A DNA stretch of 64,000 nt from Macrothele yani (taxonomy: Eukaryota > Arthropoda > Arachnida > Araneae > Macrothelidae): positions 83,737,127 to 83,801,126 of the forward strand of contig CM077023.1 of the NCBI GenBank assembly GCA_039090855.1, in the 5' to 3' direction. This document shows, piece by piece, positions 21,900 through 32,130 of the stretch (position 1 is its first letter; every line of letters begins with the position of its first letter). The position numbers and the translations under genes were made by a program. The notes beneath the pieces are model-generated. The model was given only the letters and a program-made list of their open reading frames with translations. It was not told the DNA's origin and made no database searches.

Positions 21900-23204
21900 T
21901 CAATTCAATGTTTCGCTAATTTGACCTGTTCTTGTAAAGCTGTTACAGCAAATAAACTGCAAAACTGCATGAAAACGTTCGCCGATAGTGACGACACTGA
22001 TTTTGAATTTCAGAGCTTTAAACGGAGGACTACGTAAAGGAGCTAAAGAAGGCAAATAATTCCAATGTAAAATGATGCCGCCGTGAAAGATTGGCTGAAA
22101 GATGAAAGAAGAGCCATTGCCTCCGAAATTGAGATAAAACAACTATCGTTGTGTCACTGAAAAAGCAAAGCTGATTACAGTGATTGTGGAGTATCTGATG
22201 AAGATAAGAAACCTCCCAAAGTTATTAAAAAGTTTAGTCTTAGGGCTATGATATATTGATATGAATGAAGATCTTAATGTGATGCTTCATTTTGAAAAGT
22301 CAAAAATATTTAAGGCATGTATTATTGGAAAGCAGCATCATACTGGAAAATAATTAAATACCAATTCATTCTTCCAACTCCAGTTTAGGCCTAGTGTTTC
22401 GTGAACTTGAAGGGTTGCTTTGACATAAGTGAATAAACTACCATCCCTTCTTTATTTATTGCTTCATCTTTCAGAATCATTTCTAGTTCTGATTTTCTTT
22501 CACAGCTGATAGTATCGGATTAGAATCATGATAGCTAGCTTCATTTCTGCCTCCAATCGAAACAGAGTTTGAGATTGGAATGGTAAGTAGAGCAAATGTG
22601 GTGAATGTTTACACGTTTAAAAATATTTAGACACTTAAATATAGTGAATAATTTAATATACAGTGATTTTGAAATCTATCCTTTCCGCCAAAGAGGATGC
22701 GTTGTCAGTGATTTACTGAACATGCATGCAGACATATTCGGATTGATGCATTATCAAGTCTCAGTTGTCAACAACGCTTTTCGATTCAGTCAACTGCAGT
22801 TCTCAAGCCTCAATGAAGACTTTTAAAAGTTTCCTTCCTGAGCAGATCTTTTGTATGTCAATTTATAATCATGAAACTCGAAATACTTCTTCTAGTATTC
22901 TATCACTTTGGCGTGTATTCTTTTCTTTTTCAGTTATAATTCATGTCTCTAAACTGAAAGTTGTGATTTGTAGGATGTGATGATTAAAAACTCTTCTTTT
23001 GATGCATCATATCAATTCTCTCGTCAAATTTCCATTATTTCTTCCAACGCACTCTAGCCTAGCTCTGTATGGTTATTGATTTCTTCCTCTCTGTTAGTCT
23101 TAATTTATGTCTTTCGGTCAAGATTAGCACAGACATCGAACACTTCCAATTTTATGTCATGTGCTTAAAAATTTTTGTTTCTTGCGGATGTATTAAACAT
23201 GTTT
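21900..23204. other. Unassigned stretch
   Basis: The plus strand at about 22060-22240 has short open pieces such as VKDWLKDERRAIASEIEI with several stops between them, which looks like a decayed coding region I cannot name. The rest (22240-23204) is A+T-rich; open frames at 22605-22826 and 22765-22980 have no recognised motif. If the RT-like fragment at 23205-23345 is real, part of this could be its downstream remains on the minus strand. Confidence 0.4.
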
Positions 23205-23345
23205 TTTTTTTTTTCTGAAAGTTTATTTATAATATTGATTATTTACTTTCTCCTGGAACTTCTTTGCTCATGATTTGCAGCGCTGGCGATTTACTCGCAC
23301 GAATAATAGAGTCGTCAGCAAATCGAATAAGGAGTAAAAGATCAC
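23205..23345 (-). pseudogene. Possible reverse transcriptase fragment (ADD box)
   Basis: The minus strand reads LLLIRFADDSIIRASKSPAL, which resembles the catalytic F/Y-A-D-D turn and following segment of non-LTR retrotransposon reverse transcriptases. Two stops follow before INFQK, the usual next block. Only about 45 codons are recognisable. The element's class cannot be told from this piece. Confidence 0.5.
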
Positions 23346-24480
23346 CGTCAATGGCGCACTCAGAGGGGTGGCCCAGGGGCCCCTGCCCTCCCCATGGCAC
23401 TCAGTTTTCAGAAGGCAAACAGAAAGTTAACTACGAAAATCATAAACAAACACTGCATGCAAATTTTTAATGTGCCTTCTTGTAATATCTAATCTTTTTA
23501 CTTACTCTCAACACAGAAATTTAATTGGAAATCTTAGGACCCAAATACTACATAAAGAAGATGGATAAATGAAATTTGACAGCATGTTAGGACAATGAGG
23601 AAATTTCTTTGTCGTTCTTTTGATTCTTTTGCCCACTTGTGTCATATGCGTTAAGGCCCACCCCCTCTTCCAAGAGATCACTTAATTGGTCGTCAAGAAG
23701 GAATAAGTACCTTCGAGACAAATTTATGGGAAACATTTCGGGTGATCATTGTCCAGCAGGGAATAGCTGCTGCAGCGAATGATATATTTTTTGTTCTGTA
23801 CGTATGTACACTATTCTCCAACATGCAATGGAAAATTTCATTATTGCTTTCAGCTGTAAATTTTCGCTTTTTCTACTGGGAATTCCTAACTTTTTCTTAT
23901 TTTTACTGCCTGCACACGCATCCAGAAGTTCTAAAGAAAAATCAGGAATCGAAATCAGTGTTTTCGCGAAAATCTCTTTAGTGCCTTCCAAGAACAGAGA
24001 AAGGGCATGGTCCAATTTCCAGGGGATGAAAATCAGACCATGACCCTTCTTGCCTCACGCTATATGAGTGCCCGTTCCCGTGAGGTGTCACATGGTCCAT
24101 CGTTCTTTGTTATTGGATACTTATTTTTAAATGTATTTGTATATATTTTTCGAGTCATTGGAAACGCATTCCATGCGACGCAGATATTTTTATCACCTCT
24201 CAATATTTTAGGAGATGTTTTCTCCTGAGTATTTTGATTTGCATCTTCAATATTTTGAGCCACCCCCATAAGGAAATTCTGGGTGCGCCAATGATCTCCG
24301 TTAATATTTACTTCTCCAAAATCTCACAATGCATACAAACAGACGGAGAGTCAGAGAAAGAAATCTCCTTGTTCCATAGTTCTTGTATTCCCATTGTTTG
24401 AGATCATTGTCGTATTGCAGCGCAGTAAAGGAATCCTTCTTTCTTTGATAATTCTAATATCATGTGGGACAGCTTTAACT
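23346..24480. other. Unassigned stretch
   Basis: 23350-23400 is locally C+G-rich (ggggtggcccaggggcccct) without a gene I recognise. Overlapping open frames on both strands at 23742-24043 have no motif and arise from A+T-rich sequence. An open plus frame at 24007-24228 is likewise unrecognised. Confidence 0.45.
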
Positions 24481-24483
24481 TCT

Positions 24484-24580
24484 GCTTAATCGCCTCGTTG
24501 GCCGAATGGTCTGAGGTGCTGGCTTCAGACCATTCGTCCGAGACTGTCCCAGTTTTGAGTCCCCGGACGAAACATGGATG
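24484..24580 (+). repeat. tRNA-like SINE head
   Basis: gcctcgttggccgaatggtc resembles an A box region, and agttttgagtccccgg lies where a B box is expected, followed by acgaaacatggatggtg as in the SINEs of this window. No body or tail follows; the foldback element at 24602 starts about 20 bp further on. It could be a SINE truncated at the 3' side or an old tRNA pseudogene. Confidence 0.5.
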
Positions 24581-24601
24581 GTGAAAAAAGCTACGGTGAA
24601 A

Positions 24602-26112
24602 CGGGTGTAGGAGAAGTGGCCACTGGAGAACTGGCCACAAAAATTTTAAGGTGCATATAAAAATTGCGTTTTTGACCGCTTCGTGGCCACGATCCCCAGA
24701 GGTTGGTTATCTGAGTCATAAATTTCCGTAATTTCCTCTTTTCTTAATTGTGATAATTAATGTAATTCTTTATAAAAAATGTTTATGAACTACAACTCAA
24801 CAAAAGATTTCAGGGTTTACAAACTACAAGCATGCAAATCATCTGAGGGCATGTGCTGACTCTGGAAACCTGTCGGGGGGGGGGGTACCAAAGAATATAA
24901 AGAATTTATGGTCCGATCGGGAGATTTTCAGCATTTACAAGCTACAACTCGACACATTAATTATCTGAGGGCATGTGCCTACTCAGCAAATCTGTCGGGG
25001 GAGGGGAGGGGGTTAATACGTAAAATATAAAGTATTTCTGGTCCGATAGGGAGATTTTCAGCCTTTACAAGCTACAACTCAACAAATTATCTGAGGGCAT
25101 GTTCTTACTCAGGAAACCTGTCGGGGGAGGGGCAGGAAGGTTAATACCAAAAGTGTAAAATATGAAGAATTTCTCGTCCGATAAAGAGATTTTGTTGAGA
25201 TGTAGTTGGTAAACGTTCAAAATCTCCCGATCGGACCAGAAATCTTTATATTTTACACTTTTGGTATCCCCCCCCCCCCCGACAGGTTGCTGAAGCGGCA
25301 CATGCCCTCGGATAATTTGTTGACTTATAGGTTGTAAATGCTGAAAATCTTCCGATTGGACCAGATTTTTTTTATGTTTTACAATTTTTAAATTAACTCC
25401 CCTCCCCCAGACAGGTTTTCTTCTGCGTTAGCACATGTTCTCAGAGAGTTTGTTGAGATGTAGTTTGTAAACGCTCAAAATCTCCCGATTTGACCAGAAA
25501 TTCTTTACATTTTAAACTTTTGGTATCCCCACCTGACAGGTTTCCCGAGGCAGCACATGCCCTCAGATAATTTGTTGAGTTGTAACTTGTAAATGCTGAA
25601 AATCTCCCGATCTGACCAGAAATACTTTATATTTCATATTTTAGGTTTTAAGTTTCGTGGGCTTGCACATACCCGCAGAGAATTTGTTTAGCTGTCGGTT
25701 ATAAACCTTGAAAGTATCGTAAATAAGAAAATACGAAACTATGGAAATTTTATGTGTGTCAGATAACCAATTTCGGGAGTCGTAGCCACGGAGCAGTCCA
25801 AAACGCAATTTTTATACGGTCCCTTAAACCGTATAAAAATTGAGCACACAAACGGAGAACTGGCCAGTTCTCTTAAACCGTATACAAACGGAGAACTGGC
25901 CAGTTCTCCGGTGGCCAGTTCTCCGTTTTGTCTCTGGCCCAAAAATCATGAAAATGTCTAAATTTCTTACTGAAAACGAAATATGAAAAAAAAAATTATG
26001 AACAATAGTTGCTCAAGTAGTTGTTTATGCAAAACAATTTTATGGCACTGAAATTCCAATGTGTCCAGTTTTCCGTGTGTCCAGTTCTCTGGTGGCCACG
26101 TCTTCGTACCCG
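24602..26112. mobile_element. Foldback element X1
   Basis: A palindromic unit of 1511 bp. The left end starts cgggtgtaggagaagtggcc; the right end in reverse starts cgggtacgaagacgtggcc. Moving inward from each side come ggagaactggcc 15-bp minisatellite units, a block with tataaaaattgcgtt and gaggttggttatctgag, then an array of ~120-bp units holding a long G (or C) run, gattttcagc and tacaagctacaactc. Units are forward at 24800-25190 and inverted at 25190-25680. ggtgaaa flanks both ends (24595-24601 and 26113-26119). No protein is encoded, so it would have to be moved by another enzyme. Confidence 0.8.
24800..25680. repeat. Inverted array of ~120-bp G-run satellite in X1
   Basis: Each unit reads: ccgatcgggagattttcagc, tacaagctacaactc, atctgagggcatgtgc, aaacctgtcggggg plus a G run, then aaaagtgtaaaatat. 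About three forward units lead to a turning point near 25190, after which about four units read in reverse (C runs, gatatgtgct-like). The G runs vary from about 5 to 12. Confidence 0.8.
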
Positions 26113-26119
26113 GGTGAAA

Positions 26120-26958
26120 TAACTAAATTATAGCATGTGTCTGGCAATATTGGAAAAATCACGATAAGAAGAGATTTTTTTTTCTTCAGACGGATGAAAT
26201 TATAAATACTTTATCGGTGCTAAATATTTGCTTTGGTGTCATTCACCTGAATTCTTTCCTAAAAACAGCGGCATTCGGAGCAATGAAATGTCACACTTTT
26301 GCTCAGGCACAAAACATTAATTATTAGGCCATAGGCCTAGGCCTTTAAAAAGATTTTAACACGCACAACAGTATTGGTTTCACCTGTAAAACTTATTTAT
26401 TAATGTGAGCTCGGAGAACTATAAATTGCTAAAAAGGCCAAAGCGTAGAGCCCATTAATTAAGGCTTTGTGCCCTTGAGTAAAAGCGCAGTACTATAACC
26501 TTGATTTGTTATGTAAACGTTATGAATATGAGGACGGGGAATAAAATATTGCTAAAGTGGCCCGGGCCAAGGACCTTAAAACTGACGTTCTGTGCCCGAG
26601 CAAATGCTTGATATTATTATTTTTATTTTTTGTGTAAACTTTACTAACATGAGTAGTGTGGGTTAAAAGTCACTAAAATGGCCCAACCGGAAGACCATAC
26701 TGTTAATGAATGGGTACAAATTCAACATTACAACAAGCTATGTCTCAAAACAAATAATTTACTTTCCCATTTCTTCAAGGCGCCACCAGCACAGTGAGGT
26801 GATCTCAGTAAAACTGTAATATTTACTGGTGACCTACGGGGAAGTGGACAAGATGAAATTAAAACCGCTATTTTTATACGACCTGCTGACGTTTTTGTAG
26901 TCAGCCTATACATGGAAACAGACACGAAGAAAACAAAAATGAATTTTTTATGGGCTGG
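26120..26958 (+). repeat. Decayed ~120-bp AGGCCTAGGCCT satellite
   Basis: Between about 26320 and 26700 there are diverged forward copies of the satellite better preserved at 30310-30960: gagtaaaagcgcagtacta, ttatgtaaacgttatgaata and a gcta-aaa-ggccc block recur at roughly 120-bp intervals. The rest of the segment (26120-26320, 26700-26958) shows nothing I can name. Confidence 0.6.
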
Positions 26959-27400
26959 CAAACAGCAAATTCGTACCCGGGAGATTGGTACCTCGCAAAC
27001 TGGTTCCCGGTAAATTCGAATCTAGGTAAAAAAGTCCGAGGAAAAAAGTCCAGGAAAAAGTCCAGGTAAAAAAGCCAGAGGAAAAAAATGTCCGAGACTG
27101 TTGATAAATGCGAAAAAAAAGGGCAGGAAAAAAAGTCCGAGATGGGCGTTTTGATTGTCATCATGGGCATACTAATAAGTCGATTTGACATACTGTTTGA
27201 AGTTGGGGGTGGGGATGGGGGACATACTTTCATTATTTACCTAGTGTGGTAGATTTGCCGGAAAACCGCCAACAGGAACACTTTGAATGCGTTGCAGTTT
27301 TCCAAATTTCCTAATTATGTGTGGCAGTTTTCCAAAGCGCCTAACGACGGGCGCTCCTTTGTTTGTCCGAATTTTCAGGCCGGTTCATACCAGTTTAGGG
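26959..27400. repeat. Left arm of large palindrome Y with 15-bp minisatellites
   Basis: 26976-27020 has units gggagattggtacct, cgcaaactggttccc and ggtaaattcgaatct (period 15). 27023-27140 has degenerate units of the form aaaaagtccgagg. 27140-27235 (gatgggcgttttgattgtca, gtcgatttgacatactgttt) matches 31185-31255 in reverse. 27270-27345 has a fourth word, gcagttttccaaa, repeated, which is the end module of the element at 38195. Confidence 0.75.
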
Positions 27401-27539
27401 TGACTGGCCAAAAAAGTTCAACTGGAGGGAGGGAGGTATAAAGACCGCCGTACATTTCTTAAAACTACAGTGTTCGACGAAACAACAGAATTACACATGA
27501 CTCATGCTGTGTTCAGAAAAGGACGATGAGGTAGGATTT

Positions 27540-27920
27540 TTTAATAACGCTGTACTTGTGCTTAGGCACTAAATATTCACATAACATGTCAAGTTTGTAA
27601 TATTTTTTTATACTTAATTAATTTATAGGGCCTATACCTTGGCCTTTTTAACAGCTTTTAATCCGCCGACTTCATATTCATAACGTTTACGTATAAATAA
27701 AATCAATAGCATTGCGCTTTTGTTCAGGCACTAAACATTAATTTATAGACCCTAGGCCTAGGCCTTTTTATTTGTTTTTCTCCACCGATGTCATATTCAA
27801 AATGTTTACACATCAAATAAAGTTAATAATATTGCGCTTTTACTTAAGCACTAAGTATTAATTTATAGGCCCTATCTATGCCTAGACATTTCCAATACTT
27901 TTTATTCAACCGATGTCATA
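27540..27920 (-). repeat. ~120-bp AGGCCTAGGCCT satellite, inverted copies
   Basis: Reverse-oriented copies with gcttttacttaggcactaa, aggcctaggcc-type palindromic core and gatgtcatattcataa. About three units. The run is cut by X2 and resumes at 29975. Confidence 0.8.
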
Positions 27921-27927
27921 CGGGTAC

Positions 27928-28300
27928 GGAGAACTAGCCCCCGGAGAAGTGGCCACCGGAGAACTGGCCCCCGGAGAAGTGGCCACCGGAGAACTGGACA
28001 CCGGAGAACTGTACACCGGAGAACTGGACACATGGCAATTTCAGTGCCATAAAATTGTTCTGCATAAACAAATTTCGTGTGGCTATATTCCCCACTACTT
28101 GAGCAACTATTGTTCACAACTTTTTTTTTTTTAATATTTCATTTTCAGTAAGAAATTTAGACATTTCCATGATTTTCGGAGCTAAGACTAAGCGGAGAAC
28201 TGGCCACCGGAGAACTGACCACCGGAGAACTGACCACAGGAGAAGTGGCCACCGGAGAAGTGGCCACCGGAGAACTGGCCACCCGGAGAACTGGCCACAA
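27928..28300 (+). repeat. 15-bp minisatellite, GGAGAACTGGCCACC type
   Basis: Two runs of about seven units each, with exact 15-bp steps. Variants include ggagaagtggccacc, ggagaactggacacc and ggagaactgaccacc. The runs are separated by a unique block (28035-28190) whose diverged homologues lie at about 25950-26060 (reversed) and 31990-32110. Confidence 0.9.
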
Positions 28301-28439
28301 AAATTTTAAGGGGCCGTATAAAAATTGCGTTATGGGCTGCGTCGTAGCAACGTCTCCCCGAGATTGGTTATCTGGCACACATAAAATGTCCGTAATTTCG
28401 TATTTTCTTATTTACGATATTTTTCTATAAACTATAACT

Positions 28440-29690
28440 AAACAAATTCTCTGCGAGTATGAGCAAACCCAGGAAAATTGTGAAGGGGATGGGGGGGGTG
28501 CTTAAAACCTAAAATATATGAAATATAAAGAATTTCTGATCCGATCGGTAGATTTTCAGCCATTACAAGCTACAAAGTAATCGAATTGTCTGAGGGCATC
28601 TGCTGCCTTAGGAAACTAGTCTCGGAGGGGGGGGGGGGGGTAGGGCAACACGAAAAGCGTAAAGTATCAAGAATTTCTCATTTCTCTTCCGATCGGGAGA
28701 TCTTCAGCGTTTATAAGCTGCAACTCGACAAATTTTCTCTTCTGAGCGCATATGCCTACGCGCAGCAAACCCGTCGGGGGAGGGGGGTTAAAAAGTGTAA
28801 AATATGAAGAATTTCTCGGCAGATTTTTGGCATTTACAACTCGACACATTATTTGAGGGTACGTGCCTATTCAGCAAACCTGTGTGTGTGGGGCGGGGGC
28901 ATACCAAAAGTGTAAAATATGATGAATTTCTCGTCCGATCAGGAGATTTTCAGCATTTAGCAGCTACAACTCGACACATTATCTGAAGGCATGTGCCTAC
29001 TCAGGAAACCTGTCGGGGGGGGGATAGTTTGTAAATGCTGAAAATCTTCGGATCGGACGAGAAATTCTTCATATTTTACAGTTTTGGTATACCCCTTCCC
29101 CTCTCCCAGACAGGTTTCCAGAGTAGGCGCATACGCTCAGATAATGTGTCTAGTTGTAACTTGTGAATGCTGAAAATCTCCCGATCGGACAAGAAATTCT
29201 TCATATCTTACACTTTTGGTATCCCCCCCCCCCCCCGACGGGTTTGCAGAGTTGCAGAGTAGGCGAGTAGGCACATGCCCTCAGATAATGTGTCGAGTTG
29301 TACGTAGCTTGTAAATGCTGAAAATCTCCGGATCGGACGAGAAATTTTTCATATTTTACAGTTTTGGTATCCCCCCCCTCTGACAGTATGCTGAGTAGGC
29401 ACATGCCGTCAGAAAATTTGCCGAGTTGTAGCTTATAAATGCTGAAAATCTTCCGATCGGACGAGAAATTTTTCATATGTTACACTTTTGGTATTAACCC
29501 CCCCCTCCCCCGGACAGGTTTCCAGAGTAGGCATATACACTCAGATAATGTGTCGCGTTGTAGCTTGTAAATGCTGAAAATCTTCGGATGACAGGAAATG
29601 CTTTATATTTTACACTTTTGGACCCCCCCCCTCGACAAGTTTCCTAAGGCAGCACATGCGCTCAGATAATTTGAAGACTTGTAGTTTGAA
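28440..29690. repeat. Inverted array of ~120-bp G-run satellite in X2
   Basis: Same unit as in X1. Forward units to about 29025 (G runs up to 14, at 28627-28640), then inverted units with C runs from 29030. The switch point lies between ggaaacctgtcgggg and tagtttgtaaatgctgaaaa. Unit length varies with the G run and small gaps. Confidence 0.85.
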
Positions 29691-29982
29691 AACCCTGAAA
29701 TCTTCTGTTGAAATGAAGATCATAAACATTTTTTATAAAAAAATTACATTAATTATCGCAATTCAGAAAAGACGAAATTACGGGAACTTTATATGACTCA
29801 GATAACCAACCTCTGGGGGTCTTGGGCATGAAGCGGTCAAAAACGCAATTTTTATACGATCCCTTAAAATTTGTTGTGGCCAGTTCTCCGGGTGGTCAGT
29901 TCTCCGGGTGGTCAGTTCTCCGGTGGCCACTTCTCCGGTGGCCAGTTCTCCGGTGGCCAGTTCTCCTACACCCGATGTCATA

Positions 29983-30960
29983 TTCATAAAGTTTACGTAC
30001 CAAGTCAGGTTAATAGTATTGCGCTTTTACTTAGGCACTAAATATCAATTCAGAGGCCCTAGGCCTAGGCCTGGTTAGTAGTTTTTATTCCACGGATGCC
30101 ATATTCATAACGTTTACATATCAACTCAAGTTAATAATATTCCATTTTTTCTTAAGCACTAAATATTGTTTTGTAATCCTTTGGCCTAGGCCATTTTACC
30201 AGTTTTTTATTCTAACGATGTCATATTCATAACGTTTATGTATGAACTGAAGTTAATCATATTGCACTTTTACTTAGCCACTAGTTATTAATTCATTGGC
30301 CCTAGGTCTAGTAATTAATATTGAATGCCTAAGTAAAAGCGAATGCTATTAACCTGACTTGGTACATAAACTTCATGAATATGATATCGGTAGAATAAAA
30401 AGTATTAAAAAGGCCTAGGCCTAGGGCCTATGAATTAATTATTAGTGCCTAAGTAAAACCGCAATGCTATTAACTTTCTTTGATGTGTAAACGTTGTGAA
30501 TATGACATTGGTAGAGTAAAAACTATAAAAAAGGCCTAGGCCTAGAGCCTATGAATTCATATTTCGTGCCTAAGTAAATACCCAATATTATTAACTGGAT
30601 TTGCTGTGTAAACGTTGTGAATATGACATTGGTTAAATAAAAAACTAGTAAAAGGGCCTAGGCCCTTGAATTAATATTTCGTGCCTAAGTAAAGGCGCAT
30701 TATTATTAACTTGATTTGACGTGTAAGCGCTGTCAATATTACATTGGTAGAATAAAAACTGTTAAAAAGGCTTAGGCCTAGGGCCTATAAATGAATATTT
30801 AGTGCCTAAGCAAAAGCGCAATGCTATTGATTTTATTTGATACGTAAACGTTATGAATATGAAGTCGGCGGATTAAAAGCTGTTAAAAAGGCCAAGGTAT
30901 AGGCCCTATGAATTAATTAAGTGAAAGAAAAGTACTACAAACTTGACATGTTATGTAAAC
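29983..30960. repeat. ~120-bp AGGCCTAGGCCT satellite, inverted then forward
   Basis: Inverted copies to about 30310, then five forward copies with tgcctaagtaaaa starting near 30326, 30447, 30567, 30683 and 30803, a step of 115-121 bp. Each unit holds the palindromic core aaggcctaggcctagggcct and tgtaaacgttatgaatatga. The turning point near 30310 is the centre of palindrome Y. Confidence 0.9.
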
Positions 30961-31460
30961 ATTTAGTGCCTAAGCACAAGTGCCGCGTTATTAAAAAATC
31001 CCACCTTATCGTCTTTTTCTAAACATAGCATGAGTCATGTGTAATTCTGTTGTTTCGTCGAACACTGTAGTTTTCAGAAATGTACGTCGATCTTTATACC
31101 CCCCTCCCTCCTGTTGAACTTTTGTGGCCAGTCACCCTAAACTGGTATGAACCGGCGTATAAATTCCCCACCCCACCCCCAACATTCAAACAGTATGTCA
31201 AATCGACTTATTAGTTAGCCCATGATGACAATCAAAACGCCCATCTCGGACTTTTTTTCCTGGCCTTTTTTCCCTCGGACTTTATTTCCTCGGACTTTTT
31301 CTCCTAGACTTTTTTTCCTGGACTTTTTCCCCGCGTTATCAACAGACTCGGACTTTTTTTCCTCGGACTTTTTTACCTGGACTTTTTTTCCTCGGACTTT
31401 TTCACCGATTACCGAGATTGGTACCCGACAAACTGTTTAACGGCAAATTCCTATCCGGGT
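30961..31460 (-). repeat. Right arm of palindrome Y
   Basis: Reverse complement, with divergence, of 27000-27540. It ends in about ten CCTCGGACTTTTTTT-type units (31243-31400; period about 15), then gagattggtacccg units in the same orientation as at 26976. The open frame at 31222-31440 is only the translation of the simple repeat. Confidence 0.8.
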
Positions 31461-32130
31461 GATTGCACAAATCTCGTACGAAATGTAATTTGGGTACATT
31501 CCTTTATATGAGAAAGTGTAGGAGTTTTCCGCTGTGTGTTTTCGTAGCGGTGAGTGAAAGTATAGGAGTTTCCTTCAAAAGAACAGCCATCCGCAACGAC
31601 AATCACCAAAAAAAGGAATAATCTTCCATTAATGCAATTTGTATATGCCCCCGTATCGTCGGAGCAACAGAAGAGTACCAATCTCCAGGGTACGAGTTTG
31701 CCGGGTACCAATTTTCCGGTACGAATTTGCCGGGTACCAATCTCTCGTGTACGAGTTTTCTAAAATTCAATTATAGGAAAATGTCGTGATTGCTTCAATT
31801 TATGAAAAAATTTACGAATTTGAAGGGGAAAATTGTATCGGAATACTTAGGAGGGGTGAAGATATTGCTAAAACCTGAAATTCAGACATTAAAATTAAAC
31901 AGGAAGAGATCAAACTGCGTGGGTACCAATTTGCCGGGTACCAATCTCCCGGGATCCCCATAAAGTTTCTCTGCATAGAAAAATATAGCGTTCCTACATT
32001 TTCCCATACTTAAGTAATTGTTGTGTATAAAAAACTCTTTTTTCATATTTTATTATCGATAAGAAATTAAGACATTTTTATGATTTCCTGACTAAAATAC
32101 TAGGCTGGGAACTGGGCAGTAAAGCTGGTA
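31461..32130. repeat. 15-bp minisatellite, GGGTACCAATTTGCC type, and flanks
   Basis: Units begin at 31688, 31703, 31718, 31732 and 31746 (gggtacgagtttgcc, gggtaccaattttcc and variants), and again at 31921, 31936 and 31951 in exact 15-bp steps. They are reversed relative to the units at 26976 and 31405. Between 31980 and 32130 a diverged copy of the unique block of X2 (28060-28200) can be followed: attgttgtgtataaa, attatcgataagaaatt, tttttatgatttcc. This looks like a third, broken foldback end. Confidence 0.75.

Larger units (their letters stand above)
27921..29974. mobile_element. Foldback element X2
   Basis: The ends are cgggtacggagaactagcc at the left and, in reverse, cgggtgtaggagaactggcc at the right. 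Seven 15-bp units start at 27928, 27943, 27958, 27973, 27988, 28003 and 28018; a second set runs 28194-28300; the right side has the reversed set 29880-29968. Inside, the tataaaaattgcgtt block (28315; 29848 reversed) encloses ~120-bp G-run units, forward 28440-29025 and inverted 29030-29690. atgtcata lies on both sides (27913-27920 and 29975-29982; the identity extends to 11 bp). It is inserted in a satellite unit of palindrome Y. No protein encoded. Confidence 0.85.
27020..31400. mobile_element. Large palindrome Y (foldback), host of X2
   Basis: Left arm 27020-27920 plus 29975-30310 pairs with right arm 30310-31400. Examples: tgttcgacgaaacaacagaa at 27471 is found reversed near 31040; gggagggaggtataaagac near 27425 reversed near 31100; the rc satellite 27540-27920/29983-30310 faces forward satellite 30310-30960. 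The arms are diverged, so the fold would be imperfect. It contains no protein gene. Element X2 interrupts the left arm. Exact outer ends are not certain; both edges carry the same gagattggtaccc 15-bp units in the same orientation, so it may have inserted into such an array. Confidence 0.7.

Noticed and set aside
24484..24580. Genuine serine or leucine tRNA
   Set aside because: The B-box position reads agttttgagtcccc and no acceptor-stem pairing could be made; the wording matches the SINE heads.
27913..28134. Reading frame of GELAPGEVAT-like repeats
   Set aside because: The 15-bp unit is a multiple of three so any frame stays open; composition and the reversed copies show it is non-coding minisatellite.
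31222..31440. Protein rich in Phe/Pro/Arg repeats on the plus strand
   Set aside because: It is the translation of the 15-bp ctcggactttttttc minisatellite and runs across the palindrome arm; not a gene.
24602..32130. CRISPR-like array
   Set aside because: Units are contiguous or diverged satellites without unique spacers of constant length, and the DNA is clearly animal.
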